Of a DNA stretch of 64,000 nt, positions 9,674 through 22,000 are shown in pieces. The DNA comes from Tetranychus cinnabarinus (Eukaryota; Arthropoda; Arachnida; Trombidiformes; Tetranychidae): NCBI GenBank assembly GCA_022266195.1, contig WHVY01000001.1, forward strand, positions 22,568,001 through 22,632,000, written 5' to 3'. How positions within the stretch are numbered: the first letter of the stretch is position 1; each line of letters opens with the position of its first letter. The position numbers and the translations under genes were made by a program. The notes under the pieces were generated by a model. That model had not been told where the DNA came from. It did not search any database and saw only the letters and a program-made list of their open reading frames with translations.

Positions 9674-9856
9674 CCGTAACCACAATTTTGTTTGTATTTT
9701 GTATGCTTATGTTCTAAAGTATTTTATTTGATTATCATTAAACTAATGTTCATTTACGCATTATTTGATATCCATTTATTATTTGCAAATCAATCTTATA
9801 TTCATCATAGAATGTATTGTAATCATTTTTTCTTTTTTTCTTTTTTCATCTAGGTG

Positions 9857-9890
9857 CTCTACTCGGTTGACACCTCCACGTGGTGTAGAG
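9857..9890. repeat. Potential hairpin with alternative stems around a CACGTG core
   Basis: CTCTAC (9857-9862) can pair with GTAGAG (9885-9890), or ACACC (9870-9874) with GGTGT (9882-9886). The two stems overlap and exclude each other. The inner part includes CCACGTGG (9876-9883). It is GC-rich for this window. Confidence 0.5.
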
Positions 9891-9900
9891 TGGGTGTTTT

Positions 9901-9929
9901 CAGATATGGAAATACTATTTCCATATCTG
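9901..9929. repeat. Perfect 14-bp inverted repeat, candidate Helitron 3' hairpin
   Basis: CAGATATGGAAATA (9901-9914), one central C, then its exact complement TATTTCCATATCTG (9916-9929). The flanks TTTT and GAAA extend the pairing with one mismatch. CTAA follows 7 nt later at 9937-9940. Helitrons characteristically carry a hairpin shortly before a CTRR end, so this is the preferred terminator, although such hairpins are usually more GC-rich. Confidence 0.6.
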
Positions 9930-9940
9930 GAAACAGCTAA

Positions 9941-10739
9941 GATCAACCATTTAATTAATAAAAAATTTTGAAATTTGCAAACTAAGTATGCTTACTAACG
10001 CTCCGATTTCGGCGATCAATCGTCTAACCTAGTATATGACTGTCTAAAATGTTCAATAATTGTAAAACTAGTATTGATATTTATCTTGGTATCACAAAAT
10101 TGACAAAAAATTGTCATCTTATCTACCAAGAGTTAGAAAGAAGATGTTACCGATTTCAAATTGTCTTATCTTTTGAACTGAGTGTCAGATTTATTTCAAA
10201 TGTTCAATATTATGTCCTTTACAACGCCAAATTTATCAACGTCGTTGCCAGGATCGCAAAGCATAATCAGTAGTATAGTAATGTCCGGGTCTAAGACAAA
10301 TAAAGTATTAATCAAAACAATTTTTACATAAAAAAAATAAGCTTTTTGCTTGCTTTTTTCGCCAGAATTGGTATTTTTACGAATTTTGGTACTGTTCAAG
10401 CTCGGCCTATTCGGGCTTCAGCCCACGAGTGCACCTTACGAGAAAGTCCTCTTAAGGAATTTCAAATTATTTTGCCCATTTAATGTCTATATATTTGAAA
10501 AAGGAATCTATTCGATTTCTTTCTACAGTTCAATAAATTGAGTTTGACGGTATTTTTCATTTACTTTGCGCATTTAACCCCATCAGTATGCTAAAATAAT
10601 TAGCTGAGATAATTAGGTAGAGGTAATGACCATATGGGCATAGTTTATGAATTATTTTCAATTATTTTCCTTAAATTTGTTTGTGTTTTACTTCAATATG
10701 CCTCGTGCTATCGATCCATATTTGAGGTTGCAAATAATT
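9941..10739. other. Non-coding interval between Helitron and satellite
   Basis: This AT-rich stretch has only short chance frames. It contains an AATAAA (9957-9962), CCGATTTCGG (10003-10012), an alternative Helitron end CTAG-T (10029-10033), and a small hairpin GGGCT-TC-AGCCC (10413-10424). No RNA gene or conserved protein is recognised. Satellite-like sequence begins at its right end with a diverged monomer. Confidence 0.55.
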
Positions 10740-11290
10740 GCATTCAAATTTCCTATTAAATAACATTGTCGATCCCAATGCTTAGATATGAATTCAAAAG
10801 TCGAATTGAAATAACATTGACGATCCTGATGCAGTCAATATGAATTAAAAGTTCTTATGTGATAACTTTGACGATTTCAATGCAGTCAATATGAATTCAA
10901 AAGTCGCACCGAAATAACATTGACGATTTCAATGCTTAAATGTGAATGCAAAAGTCGAATTGAAATAACATTGACGATCCCAATGCTTAAATATGAATTC
11001 AAAACTAGAATTTTAATAATATTGACGATCCCAATGAAGTCAATATGAACCGAAAACTCGAAATGAAATAACATTGACGATCCCCAATGCTTAAATATGA
11101 ATTTAAAACTAGAATCGAAATAACATTGATGATCCGAATGAAGTCAATATAAATCCAAAACTCGAATTGAAATAACATTGACGATCCCAATGCAGTCAAT
11201 ATGAATACAACACTCGAATTGAAATAACATTGTCGATCCCAATGCAATTCAATATGAATTCAAAGTTCCTATAAAATAACATTGACGATC
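10740..11290. repeat. Satellite left edge, diverged monomers
   Basis: Monomers here are recognisable but carry many private changes: GCTTAAATATG, GAAGTCAATATG or GCAGTCAATATG in the middle, and AAAAGTCGAATTG, AAACTAGAATT or AAACTCGAA at the junction. Neighbours differ from each other far more than in the interior. This is the expected appearance of an array edge that escapes homogenisation. Confidence 0.85.
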
Positions 11291-14200
11291 CCAATGCAGT
11301 TCAATATGAATTCAAAGCTCTAATTGAAATGACATTGACGATCTCAATGCATTTAATATGAATTCAAAGTACCAATTGAAATAACATTGCCGATCCCAAT
11401 GCATTCAATATGAATTCAAAGCTCTAATTGAAATAACATTGACGATCCCAATGCATTCAATATGAATACAAAGCTCTAATTGAAATGACATTGACGATCT
11501 CAATGCATTTAATACAATTGAAATAACATTGACGATCCCAATGCATTCAATATGAATTCAAAGCTCCAATTGAAATAACATTGACGATCCCAATGCATTC
11601 AATATGAATTCAAAGCTTTAATTGAAATAACGTTGACGATTTAAATGCATTCAATATGAATTCAAAGCTCCTATTGAAATAACATTGACGATCCCAATTC
11701 GGTTATTAAATTCAAAGCTCCAATTGAAATAACACTGACGATCCCAATGCATTCAATATGAATTCAAAGCTACAATTGAAATAACATTGACGATCCCAAT
11801 GCATTCAATATGAATTCAAAGCTCTAATTAAAATAACACCGACGATCCCAATGCATTCAATATGAATTCAAAGCTTTAATTGAAATGACGTTGACGATTT
11901 AAATGCATTCAATATGAATTCAAAGCTCCTATTGAAATAACATTGACGATCCCAATTCGGTTATTAAATTCAATGCTCCAATTGAAATAACACTGACGAT
12001 CCCAATGCATTCAATATGAATTCAAAGCTACAATTGAAATAACATTGACGATCCCAATGCATTCAATATGAATTCAAAGCTCCAATTGAAATAACACTGA
12101 ACATCCCAATGCATTCAATATGAATTCAAAGCTACAATTGAAATAACATTGACGATCCCAATGCATTCAATATGAATTCAAAGCTCTAATTAAAATAACA
12201 CCGACGATCCCAATGCATTCAATATGAATTCAAAGCTCCTATTGAAATAACATTGACGATCCCAATGCATGAATATGAATTCAAAGCTCTAATTAAAATA
12301 ACATTGACGATCCCAATGCATTCAATATGAATTCAAAGCTCCAATTGAAATAACATTGACGATCCCAATGCATTCAATATGAATTCAAAGCTTTAATTGA
12401 AATAACGTTGACGATTTCAATGCATTCAATATGAATTCAAAGCTCCTATTGAAATAACATTGACGATCCCGATTCGGTTATTAAATTCAAAGCTCCAATT
12501 GAAATAACACTGTCGATCCCAATGCATTCAATATGAATTCAAAGCTCCAATTGAAATACCATTAAACTTCCCAATGCATTCAATCTGAATTAAAAGTACC
12601 AATTGAAATAACATTGACGATCCCAATGCATTCAATATGAATTCAAAGCTCCAATTGAAATAACATTGACGATCTCAATGCATTCAATATGAATTCAAAG
12701 CTTTAATTGAAATAACGTTGACGATTTAAATGCATTCAATATGAATTCAAAGCTCCTATTGAAATAACATTGACGATCCCAATTCGGTTATTAAATTCAA
12801 TGCTCCAATTGAAATAACACTGACGATCCCAATGCATTCAATATATATTCAAAGCTTTAATTGAAATAACGTTGACGATCCCAATGCATTCAGTATGAAT
12901 TCAAAGTTCCAATTGAAATAACATTGTCGATCCCAATGCATTCAATATGAATTCAAAGCTCCAATTGTAATACCACTAAACTTCCCAATGCATTCAATCT
13001 GAATTAAAAGTACCAATTGCAATAACATTGACGATCCCAATGCATTCAATATGAATTCAAAGCTACAATTGAAATAACATTGACGATCCCAATGCATTCA
13101 ATATGAATTCGAAGCTACAATTGAAATAACATTGACGATCCCAATGCATTCAATATGAATTTAAAGCTACAATTGAAATAACATTGACGATCCCAATGCA
13201 TTCAATATGAATTCAAAGCTCTAATTAAAATAACACCGACGATCCCAATGCATTCAATATGAATTCAAAGCTCCAATTGAAATAACATTGACGATCCCAA
13301 TGCATTCAATATGAATTCAAAGCTCCAATTGAAATAACATTGACGATCCCAATGCATTCAATATGAATTCAAAGCTCGAATTGAAATAACATTGACGATC
13401 CCAATGCATTCAATATGAATTCAAAGCTTTAATTGAAATAACGTTGACGATTTCAATGCATTCAATATGAATTCAAAGCTCCTATTGAAATAACATTGAC
13501 GATCCCAATGCATGAATATGAATTCAAAGCTCCAATTGAAATAACACTGTCGATCCCAATGCATTCAATATGAATTCAAAGCTCCAATTGTAATACCACT
13601 AAACTTCCCAATGCATTCAATCTGAATTAAAAGTACCAATTGCAATAACATTGACGATCCCAATGCATTCAATATGAATTCAAAGCTCCAATTGAAATAA
13701 CATTGACGATCCCAATGCATTCAATATGAATTCAAAGCTCTAATTAAAATAACACCGACGATCCCAATGCATTCAATATGAATTCAAAGCTCCAATTGAA
13801 ATAACATTGACGATCCCAATGCATTCAATATGAATTCAAAGCTCCAATTGAAATAACATTGACGATCCCAATGCATTCAATATGAATTCAAAGATTTAAT
13901 TGAAAAACGTTGACGCTTTAAATGCATTCAATATGAATTCAAAGCTCCTATTGAAATAACATTGACGATCCCAATTCGGTTATTAAATTCAAAGCTCCAA
14001 TTGAAATAACACTGAACATCCCAATGCATTCAATATGAATTCAAAGCTACAATTGAAATAACATTGACGATCCCAATGCATTCAATATGAATTCAAAGCT
14101 CTAATTAAAATAACACCGACGATCCCAATGCATTCAATATGAATTCAAAGCTTTAATTGAAATGACGTTGACGATTTAAATGCATTCAATATGAATTCAA

Positions 14201-14838
14201 AGCTCCTATTGAAATAACATTGACGATCCCAATTCGGTTATTAAATTCAAAGCTCCAATTGAAATAACACTGACGATCCCAATGCATTCAATATGAATTC
14301 AAAGCTACAATTGAAATAACATTGACGATCCCAATGCATTCAATATGAATTCAAAGCTACAATTGAAATAACACTGAACATCCCAATGCATTCAATATGA
14401 ATTCAAAGCTACAATTGAAATAACATTGACGATCCCAATGCATTCAATATGAATTCAAAGCTCTAATTAAAATAACACCGACGATCCCAATGCATTCAAT
14501 ATGAATTCAAAGCTCCTATTGAAATAACATTGACGATCCCAATGCATTGAATATGAATTCAAAGCTCTAATTAAAATAACATTGACGATCCCAATGCATT
14601 CAATATGAATTCAAAGCTCCAATTGAAATAACATTGACGATCCCAATGCATTCAATATGAATTCAAAGCTTTAATTGAAATAACGTTGACGATTTCAATG
14701 CATTCAATATGAATTCAAAGCTCCTATTGAAATAACATTGACGATCCCGATTCGGTTATTAAATTCAAAGCTCCAATTGAAATAACACTGTCGATCCCAA
14801 TGCATTCAATATGAATTCAAAGCTCCAATTGAAATACC

Positions 14839-16695
14839 ATTAAACTTCCCAATGCATTCAATCTGAATTAAAAGTACCAATTGAAATAACATTGACGATC
14901 CCAATGCATTCAATATGAATTCAAAGCTCCAATTGAAATAACATTGACGATCCCAATGCATTCAATATGAATTCAAAGCTTTAATTGAAATAACGTTGAC
15001 GATTTAAATGCATTCAATATGAATTCAAAGCTCCTATTGAAATAACATTGACGATCCCAATTCGGTTATTAAATTCAATGCTCCAATTGAAATAACACTG
15101 ACGATCCCAATGCATTCAATATGAATTCAAAGCTTTAATTGAAATAACGTTGACGATCCCAATGCATTCAGTATGAATTCAAAGCTTTAATTGAAATAAC
15201 GTTGACGATTTCAATGCATTCAATATGAATTCAAAGCTCCTATTGAAATAACATTGACGATCCCGATTCGGTTATTAAATTCAAAGCTCCAATTGAAATA
15301 ACATTGACGATCCCGATTCGGTTATTAAATTCAAAGCTCCAATTGAAATAACACTGTCGATCCCAATGCATTCAAATATGAATTCAAAGCTCTAATTAAA
15401 ATAACATTGACGATCCCAATGCATTCAATATGAATTCAAAGCTCCAATTGAAATAACATTGACGATCCCAATGCATTCAATATGAATTCAAAGCTCCAAT
15501 TGAAATAACATTGACGATCCCGCTGCATTCAATATGAATTCAAAGCTACAATTTAAATAACATTGACGATCCCAATGCATTCAATATGAATCAAAGCTCT
15601 AATTAAAATAACACCGACGATCCCAATGCATTCAATATGAATTCAAAGCTCCAATTGAAATAACATTGACGATCCCGATTCGGTTATTAAATTCAAAGCT
15701 CCAATTGAAATAACACTGTCGATCCCAATGCATTCAATATGAATTCAAAGCTCCAATTGAAATACCATTAAACTTCCCAATGCATTCAATCTGAATTAAA
15801 AGTACCAATTGAAATAACATTGACGATCCCAATGCATTCAATATGAATTCAAAGCTCCAATTGAAATAACATTGACGATCTCAATGCATTCAATATGAAT
15901 TCAAAGCTTTAATTGAAATAACGTTGACGATTTAAATGCATTCAATATGAATTCAAAGCTCCTATTGAAATAACATTGACGATCCCAATTCGGTTATTAA
16001 ATTCAATGCTCCAATTGAAATAACACTGACGATCCCAATGCATTCAATATGAATTCAAAGCTTTAATTGAAATAACGTTGACGATCCCAATGCATTCAGT
16101 ATGAATTCAAAGCTTTAATTGAAATAACGTTGACGATTTCAATGCATTCAATATGAATTCAAAGCTCCTATTGAAATAACATTGACGATCCCGATTCGGT
16201 TATTAAATTCAAAGCTCCAATTGAAATAACATTGACGATCCCGATTCGGTTATTAAATTCAAAGCTCCAATTGAAATAACACTGTCGATCCCAATGCATT
16301 AAATATGAATTCAAAGCTCTAATTAAAATAACATTGACGATCCCAATGCATTCAATATGAATTCAAAGCTCCAATTGAAATAACATTGACGATCCCAATG
16401 CATTCAATATGAATTCAAAGCTCCAATTGAAATAACATTGACGATCCCGCTGCATTCAATATGAATTCAAAGCTACAATTTAAATAACATTGACGATCCC
16501 AATGCATTCAATATGAATCAAAGCTCTAATTAAAATAACACCGACGATCCCAATGCATTCAATATGAATTCAAAGCTCCAATTGAAATAACATTGACGAT
16601 CCCAATGCATTCAATATGAATTCAAAGCTCCTATTGAAATAACATTGACGATCCCAATGCGTTCAATATGAATTCAAAGCTACAGTTGTAATAAC
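14839..16695. repeat. 928-bp tandem block duplication in the satellite
   Basis: CCATTAAACTTCCC at 14,839 recurs at 15,767, and the private variant GCATTCAGTATG at 15,171 recurs at 16,099; both are 928 bp apart. The two copies follow each other directly. Exact outer limits are uncertain because the block is made of similar monomers. Confidence 0.75.
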
Positions 16696-19045
16696 ATTGA
16701 CGATCCCAATGCATTCAATATGAATTCAAAGCTCCAATTGAAATAACATTGACGATCCCAATGCATTCAATATGAATTCAAAGCTTTAATTGAAATAACG
16801 TTGACGATTTCAATGCATTCAATATGAATTCAAAGCTCCTATTGAAATAACATTGACGATCCCGATTCGGTTATTAAATTCAAAGCTCCAATTGAAATAA
16901 CACTGTCGATCCCAATGCATTAAATATGAATTCAAAGCTCTAATTAAAATAACATTGACGATCCCAATGCATTCAATATGAATTCAAAGCTCCAATTGAA
17001 ATAACATTGACGATCCCAATGCATTCAATATGAATTCAAAGCTCCAATTGAAATAACATTGACGATCCCAATGCATTCAATATGAATTCAAAGCTCCAAT
17101 TGAAATAACATTGACGATCCCAATGCATTCAATATGAATTCACAGCTCTAATTAAAATAACACCGACGATCCCAATGCATTCAATATGAATACAAAGCTC
17201 CAATTGAAATAACATTGACGATCCCAATGCATTCAATATGAATTCAAAGCTCCAATTGAAATAACATTGACGATCCCAATGCATTCAATATGAATTCAAA
17301 GCTACAATTGAAATAACATTGACGATCCCAATGCATTCAATATGAATCAAAGCTCTAATTAAAATAACACCGACGATCCCAATGCATTCAATATGAATTC
17401 AAAGCTCCAATTGAAAGAACATTGACGATCCCAATGCATTCAATATGAATTCAAAGCTCCAATTGAAATAACATTGACGATCCCAATGCATTCAATATGA
17501 ATTCAAAGCTACAATTGAAATAACATTGACGATCCCAATGCATTCAATATGAATTTAAAGCTACAATTGAAATAACATTGACGATCCCAATGCATTCAAT
17601 ATGAATTCAAAGCTCCAATTGAAATAACATTGACGATCCCAATGCATTCAATATGAATTCAAAGCTACAATTGAAATAACATTGACGATCCCAATGCATT
17701 CAATATGAATTCAAAGCTTTAATTGAAATAACGTTGACGATTTCAATGCATTCAATATGAATTCAAAGCTCCAATTGAAATAACATTGACGATCCCAATG
17801 CATTCAATATGAATTCAAAGCTCCTATTGAAATAACATTGACGATCCCAATGCGTTCAATATGAATTCAAAGCTACAGTTGTAATAACATTGACGATCCC
17901 AATGCATTCAATATGAATTCAAAGCTCCAATTGAAATAACATTGACGATCCCAATGCATTCAATATGAATTCAAAGCTTTAATTGAAATAACGTTGACGA
18001 TTTCAATGCATTCAATATGAATTCAAAGCTCCTATTGAAATAACATTGACGATCCCGATTCGGTTATTAAATTCAAAGCTCCAATTGAAATAACACTGTC
18101 GATCCCAATGCATTAAATATGAATTCAAAGCTCTAATTAAAATAACATTGACGATCCCAATGCATTCAATATGAATTCAAAGCTCCAATTGAAATAACAT
18201 TGACGATCCCAATGCATTCAATATGAATTCAAAGCTCCAATTGAAATAACATTGACGATCCCAATGCATTCAATATGAATTCAAAGCTCCAATTGAAATA
18301 ACATTGACGATCCCAATGCATTCAATATGAATTCACAGCTCTAATTAAAATAACACCGACGATCCCAATGCATTCAATATGAATACAAAGCTCCAATTGA
18401 AATAACATTGACGATCCCAATGCATTCAATATGAATTCAAAGCTCCAATTGAAATAACATTGACGATCCCAATGCATTCAATATGAATTCAAAGCTACAA
18501 TTGAAATAACATTGACGATCCCAATGCATTCAATATGAATCAAAGCTCTAATTAAAATAACACCGACGATCCCAATGCATTCAATATGAATTCAAAGCTC
18601 CAATTGAAAGAACATTGACGATCCCAATGCATTCAATATGAATTCAAAGCTCCAATTGAAATAACATTGACGATCCCAATGCATTCAATATGAATTCAAA
18701 GCTACAATTGAAATAACATTGACGATCCCAATGCATTCAATATGAATTTAAAGCTACAATTGAAATAACATTGACGATCCCAATGCATTCAATATGAATT
18801 CAAAGCTCCAATTGAAATAACATTGACGATCCCAATGCATTCAATATGAATTCAAAGCTACAATTGAAATAACATTGACGATCCCAATGCATTCAATATG
18901 AATTCAAAGCTTTAATTGAAATAACGTTGACGATTTCAATGCATTCAATATGAATTCAAAGCTCCTATTGAAATAACATTGACGATCCCAATGCATGAAT
19001 ATGAATTCAAAGCTCCAATTGAAATAACACTGTCGATCCCAATGC
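16660..19045. repeat. 1193-bp tandem block duplication in the satellite
   Basis: Three private markers repeat at the same distance: AGCTACAGTTGTAATAAC (16,681 and 17,874), AATTCACAGCTC (17,141 and 18,334) and TTGAAAGAACATTG (17,411 and 18,604). This indicates a recent tandem duplication of about 23 monomers. Confidence 0.85.
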
Positions 19046-22000
19046 ATTCAATATGAATTCAAAGCTCCAATTGTAATACCACTAAACTTCCCAATGCATT
19101 CAATCTGAATTAAAAGTACCAATTGCAATAACATTGACGATCCCAATGCATTCAATATGAATTCAAAGCTACAATTGAAATAACATTGACGATCCCAATG
19201 CATTCAATATGAATTCGAAGCTACAATTGAAATAACATTGACGATCCCAATGCATTCAATATGAATTTAAAGCTACAATTGAAATAACATTGACGATCCC
19301 AATGCATTCAATATGAATTCAAAGCTCTAATTAAAATTACACCGACGATCCCAATGCATTCAATATGAATTCAAAGCTCCAATTGAAATAACATTGACGA
19401 TCCCAATGCATTCAATATGAATTCAAAGCTCCAATTGAAATAACATTGACGATCCCAATGCATTCAATATGAATTCAAAGCTCGAATTGAAATAACATTG
19501 ACGATCCCAATGCATTCAAAATGAATTCAAAGCTTTAATTGAAATAACGTTGACGATTTCAATGCATTCAATATGAATTCAAAGCTCCTATTGAAATAAC
19601 ATTGACGATCCCAATGCATGAATATGAATTCAAAGCTCCAATTGAAATAACACTGTCGATCCCAATGCATTCAATATGAATTCAAAGCTCCAATTGTAAT
19701 ACCACTAAACTTCCCAATGCATTCAATCTGAATTAAAAGTACCAATTGCAATAACATTGACGATCCCAATGCATTCAATATGAATTCAAAGCTCCAATTG
19801 AAATAACATTGACGATCCCAATGCATTCAATATGAATTCAAAGCTCTAATTAAAATAACACCGACGATCCCAATGCATTCAATATGAATTCAAAGCTCCA
19901 ATTGAAATAACATTGACGATCCCAATGCATTCAATATGAATTCAAAGCTCCAATTGAAATAACATTGACGATCCCAATGCATTCAATATGAATTCAAAGA
20001 TTTAATTGAAATAACGTTGACGATTTAAATGCATTCAATATGAATTCAAAGCTCCTATTGAAATAACATTGACGATCCCAATTCGGTTATTAAATTCAAA
20101 GCTCCAATTGAAATAACACTGAACATCCCAATGCATTCAATATGAATTCAAAGCTACAATTGAAATAACATTGACGATCCCAATGCATTCAATATGAATT
20201 CAAAGCTCTAATTAAAATAACACCGACGATCCCAATGCATTCAATATGAATTCAAAGCTTTAATTGAAATGACGTTGACGATTTAAATGCATTCAATATG
20301 AATTCAAAGCTCCTATTGAAATAACATTGACGATCCCAATTCGGTTATTAAATTCAAAGCTCCAATTGAAATAACATTGACGATCCCAATGCATTCAATA
20401 TGAATTCAAAGCTCCAATTGAAATAACATTGACGATCCCAATGCATTCAATATGAATTCAAAGCTCGAATTGAAATAACATTGACGATCCCAATGCATTC
20501 AAAATGAATTCAAAGCTTTAATTGAAATAACGTTGACGATTTCAATGCATTCAATATGAATTCAAAGCTCCTATTGAAATAACATTGACGATCCCAATGC
20601 ATGAATATGAATTCAAAGCTCCAATTGAAATAACACTGTCGATCCCAATGCATTCAATATGAATTCAAAGCTCCAATTGTAATACCACTAAACTTCCCAA
20701 TGCATTCAATCTGAATTAAAAGTACCAATTGCAATAACATTGACGATCCCAATGCATTCAATATGAATTCAAAGCTCCAATTGAAATAACATTGACGATC
20801 CCAATGCATTCAATATGAATTCAAAGCTCTAATTAAAATAACACCGACGATCCCAATGCATTCAATATGAATTCAAAGCTCCAATTGAAATAACATTGAC
20901 GATCCCAATGCATTCAATATGAATTCAAAGCTCCAATTGAAATAACATTGACGATCCCAATGCATTCAATATGAATTCAAAGATTTAATTGAAATAACGT
21001 TGACGATTTAAATGCATTCAATATGAATTCAAAGCTCCTATTGAAATAACATTGACGATCCCAATTCGGTTATTAAATTCAAAGCTCCAATTGAAATAAC
21101 ACTGAACATCCCAATGCATTCAATATGAATTCAAAGCTACAATTGAAATAACATTGACGATCCCAATGCATTCAATATGAATTCAAAGCTCTAATTAAAA
21201 TAACACCGACGATCCCAATGCATTCAATATGAATTCAAAGCTTTAATTGAAATAACGTTGACGATTTAAATGCATTCAATATGAATTCAAAGCTCCTATT
21301 GAAATAACATTGACGATCCCAATTCGGTTATTAAATTCAATGCTCCAATTGAAATAACACTGACGATCCCAATGCATTCAATATGAATTCAAAGCTACAA
21401 TTGAAATAACATTGACGATCCCAATGCATTCAATATGAATTCAAAGCTACAATTGAAATAACACTGAACATCCCAATGCATTCAATATGAATTCAAAGCT
21501 ACAATTGAAATAACATTGACGATCCCAATGCATTCAATATGAATTCAAAGCTCTAATTAAAATAACACCGACGATCCCAATGCATTCAATATGAATTCAA
21601 AGCTCCTATTGAAATAACATTGACGATCCCAATGCATGAATATGAATTCAAAGCTCTAATTAAAATAACATTGACGATCCCAATGCATTCAATATGAATT
21701 CAAAGCTCCAATTGAAATAACATTGACGATCCCAATGCATTCAATATGAATTCAAAGCTTTAATTGAAATAACGTTGACGATTTCAATGCATTCAATATG
21801 AATTCAAAGCTCCTATTGAAATAACATTGACGATCCCGATTCGGTTATTAAATTCAAAGCTCCAATTGAAATAACACTGTCGATCCCAATGCATTCAATA
21901 TGAATTCAAAGCTCCAATTGAAATACCATTAAACTTCCCAATGCATTCAATCTGAATTAAAAGTACCAATTGAAATAACATTGACGATCCCAATGCATTC

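Larger units (their letters stand above)
4707..9940 (+). mobile_element. Autonomous Helitron (rolling-circle transposon), boundaries tentative
   Basis: The interior is certain: an HUH-type Rep nuclease fused to a PIF1-like helicase, the hallmark of Helitrons, with no OTU or apurinic-type endonuclease domain, so it is a canonical Helitron rather than a Helentron. The 5' end is placed at 4707, where an A is followed by TCTATAAATC, fitting the rule that Helitrons begin with TC and insert after A. The 3' end is placed at CTAA (9937-9940), 7 nt after a perfect 14-bp inverted repeat, fitting hairpin plus CTRR. However, the next base is G rather than the expected T. An alternative 3' end is CTAG followed by T at 10029-10032, behind a weaker hairpin. 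Helitrons make no target duplication, so the ends cannot be proved from one copy. Confidence 0.6.
9674..9940 (+). other. Helitron 3' non-coding region
   Basis: No supported gene. It contains a long pyrimidine run (9824-9850) ending in TAG, a GC-richer potential hairpin (9857-9890), and the 29-bp palindrome with CTAA at the proposed terminus. An AATAAA just beyond (9957-9962) could serve as poly(A) signal. Confidence 0.5.

Noticed and set aside
9824..9853. Pyrimidine run plus TAG as a splice acceptor
   Set aside because: It looks like an acceptor, but no exon with coding content follows, and it sits inside the Helitron 3' region.
9941..9950. GATCAACC after the Helitron as the missing remainder of the third 181-bp repeat unit
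   Set aside because: Only 8 bp match the repeat (GATCAACCGATG); the following bases do not continue the unit, so it is within chance.
10413..10424. GGGCT-TC-AGCCC hairpin as a Helitron end or terminator
   Set aside because: No CTRR follows at a proper distance on either strand, and it lies several hundred bases from the element.
10049..10541. Small reading frames between Helitron and satellite (10049-10273, 10196-10399, 10350-10541)
   Set aside because: They are short, overlap one another on both strands, have no recognisable domain, and their composition matches AT-rich intergenic DNA.
10886..11247. Short minus-strand reading frames in the satellite, with peptides such as MHWDRQCYFN (also at 34771-34965 and 61212-61394)
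   Set aside because: They are translations of the monomer itself. The 50-52-bp lengths shift the frame from unit to unit, so the frames open and close by chance of monomer length; no start context, codon signature or conservation supports a protein.
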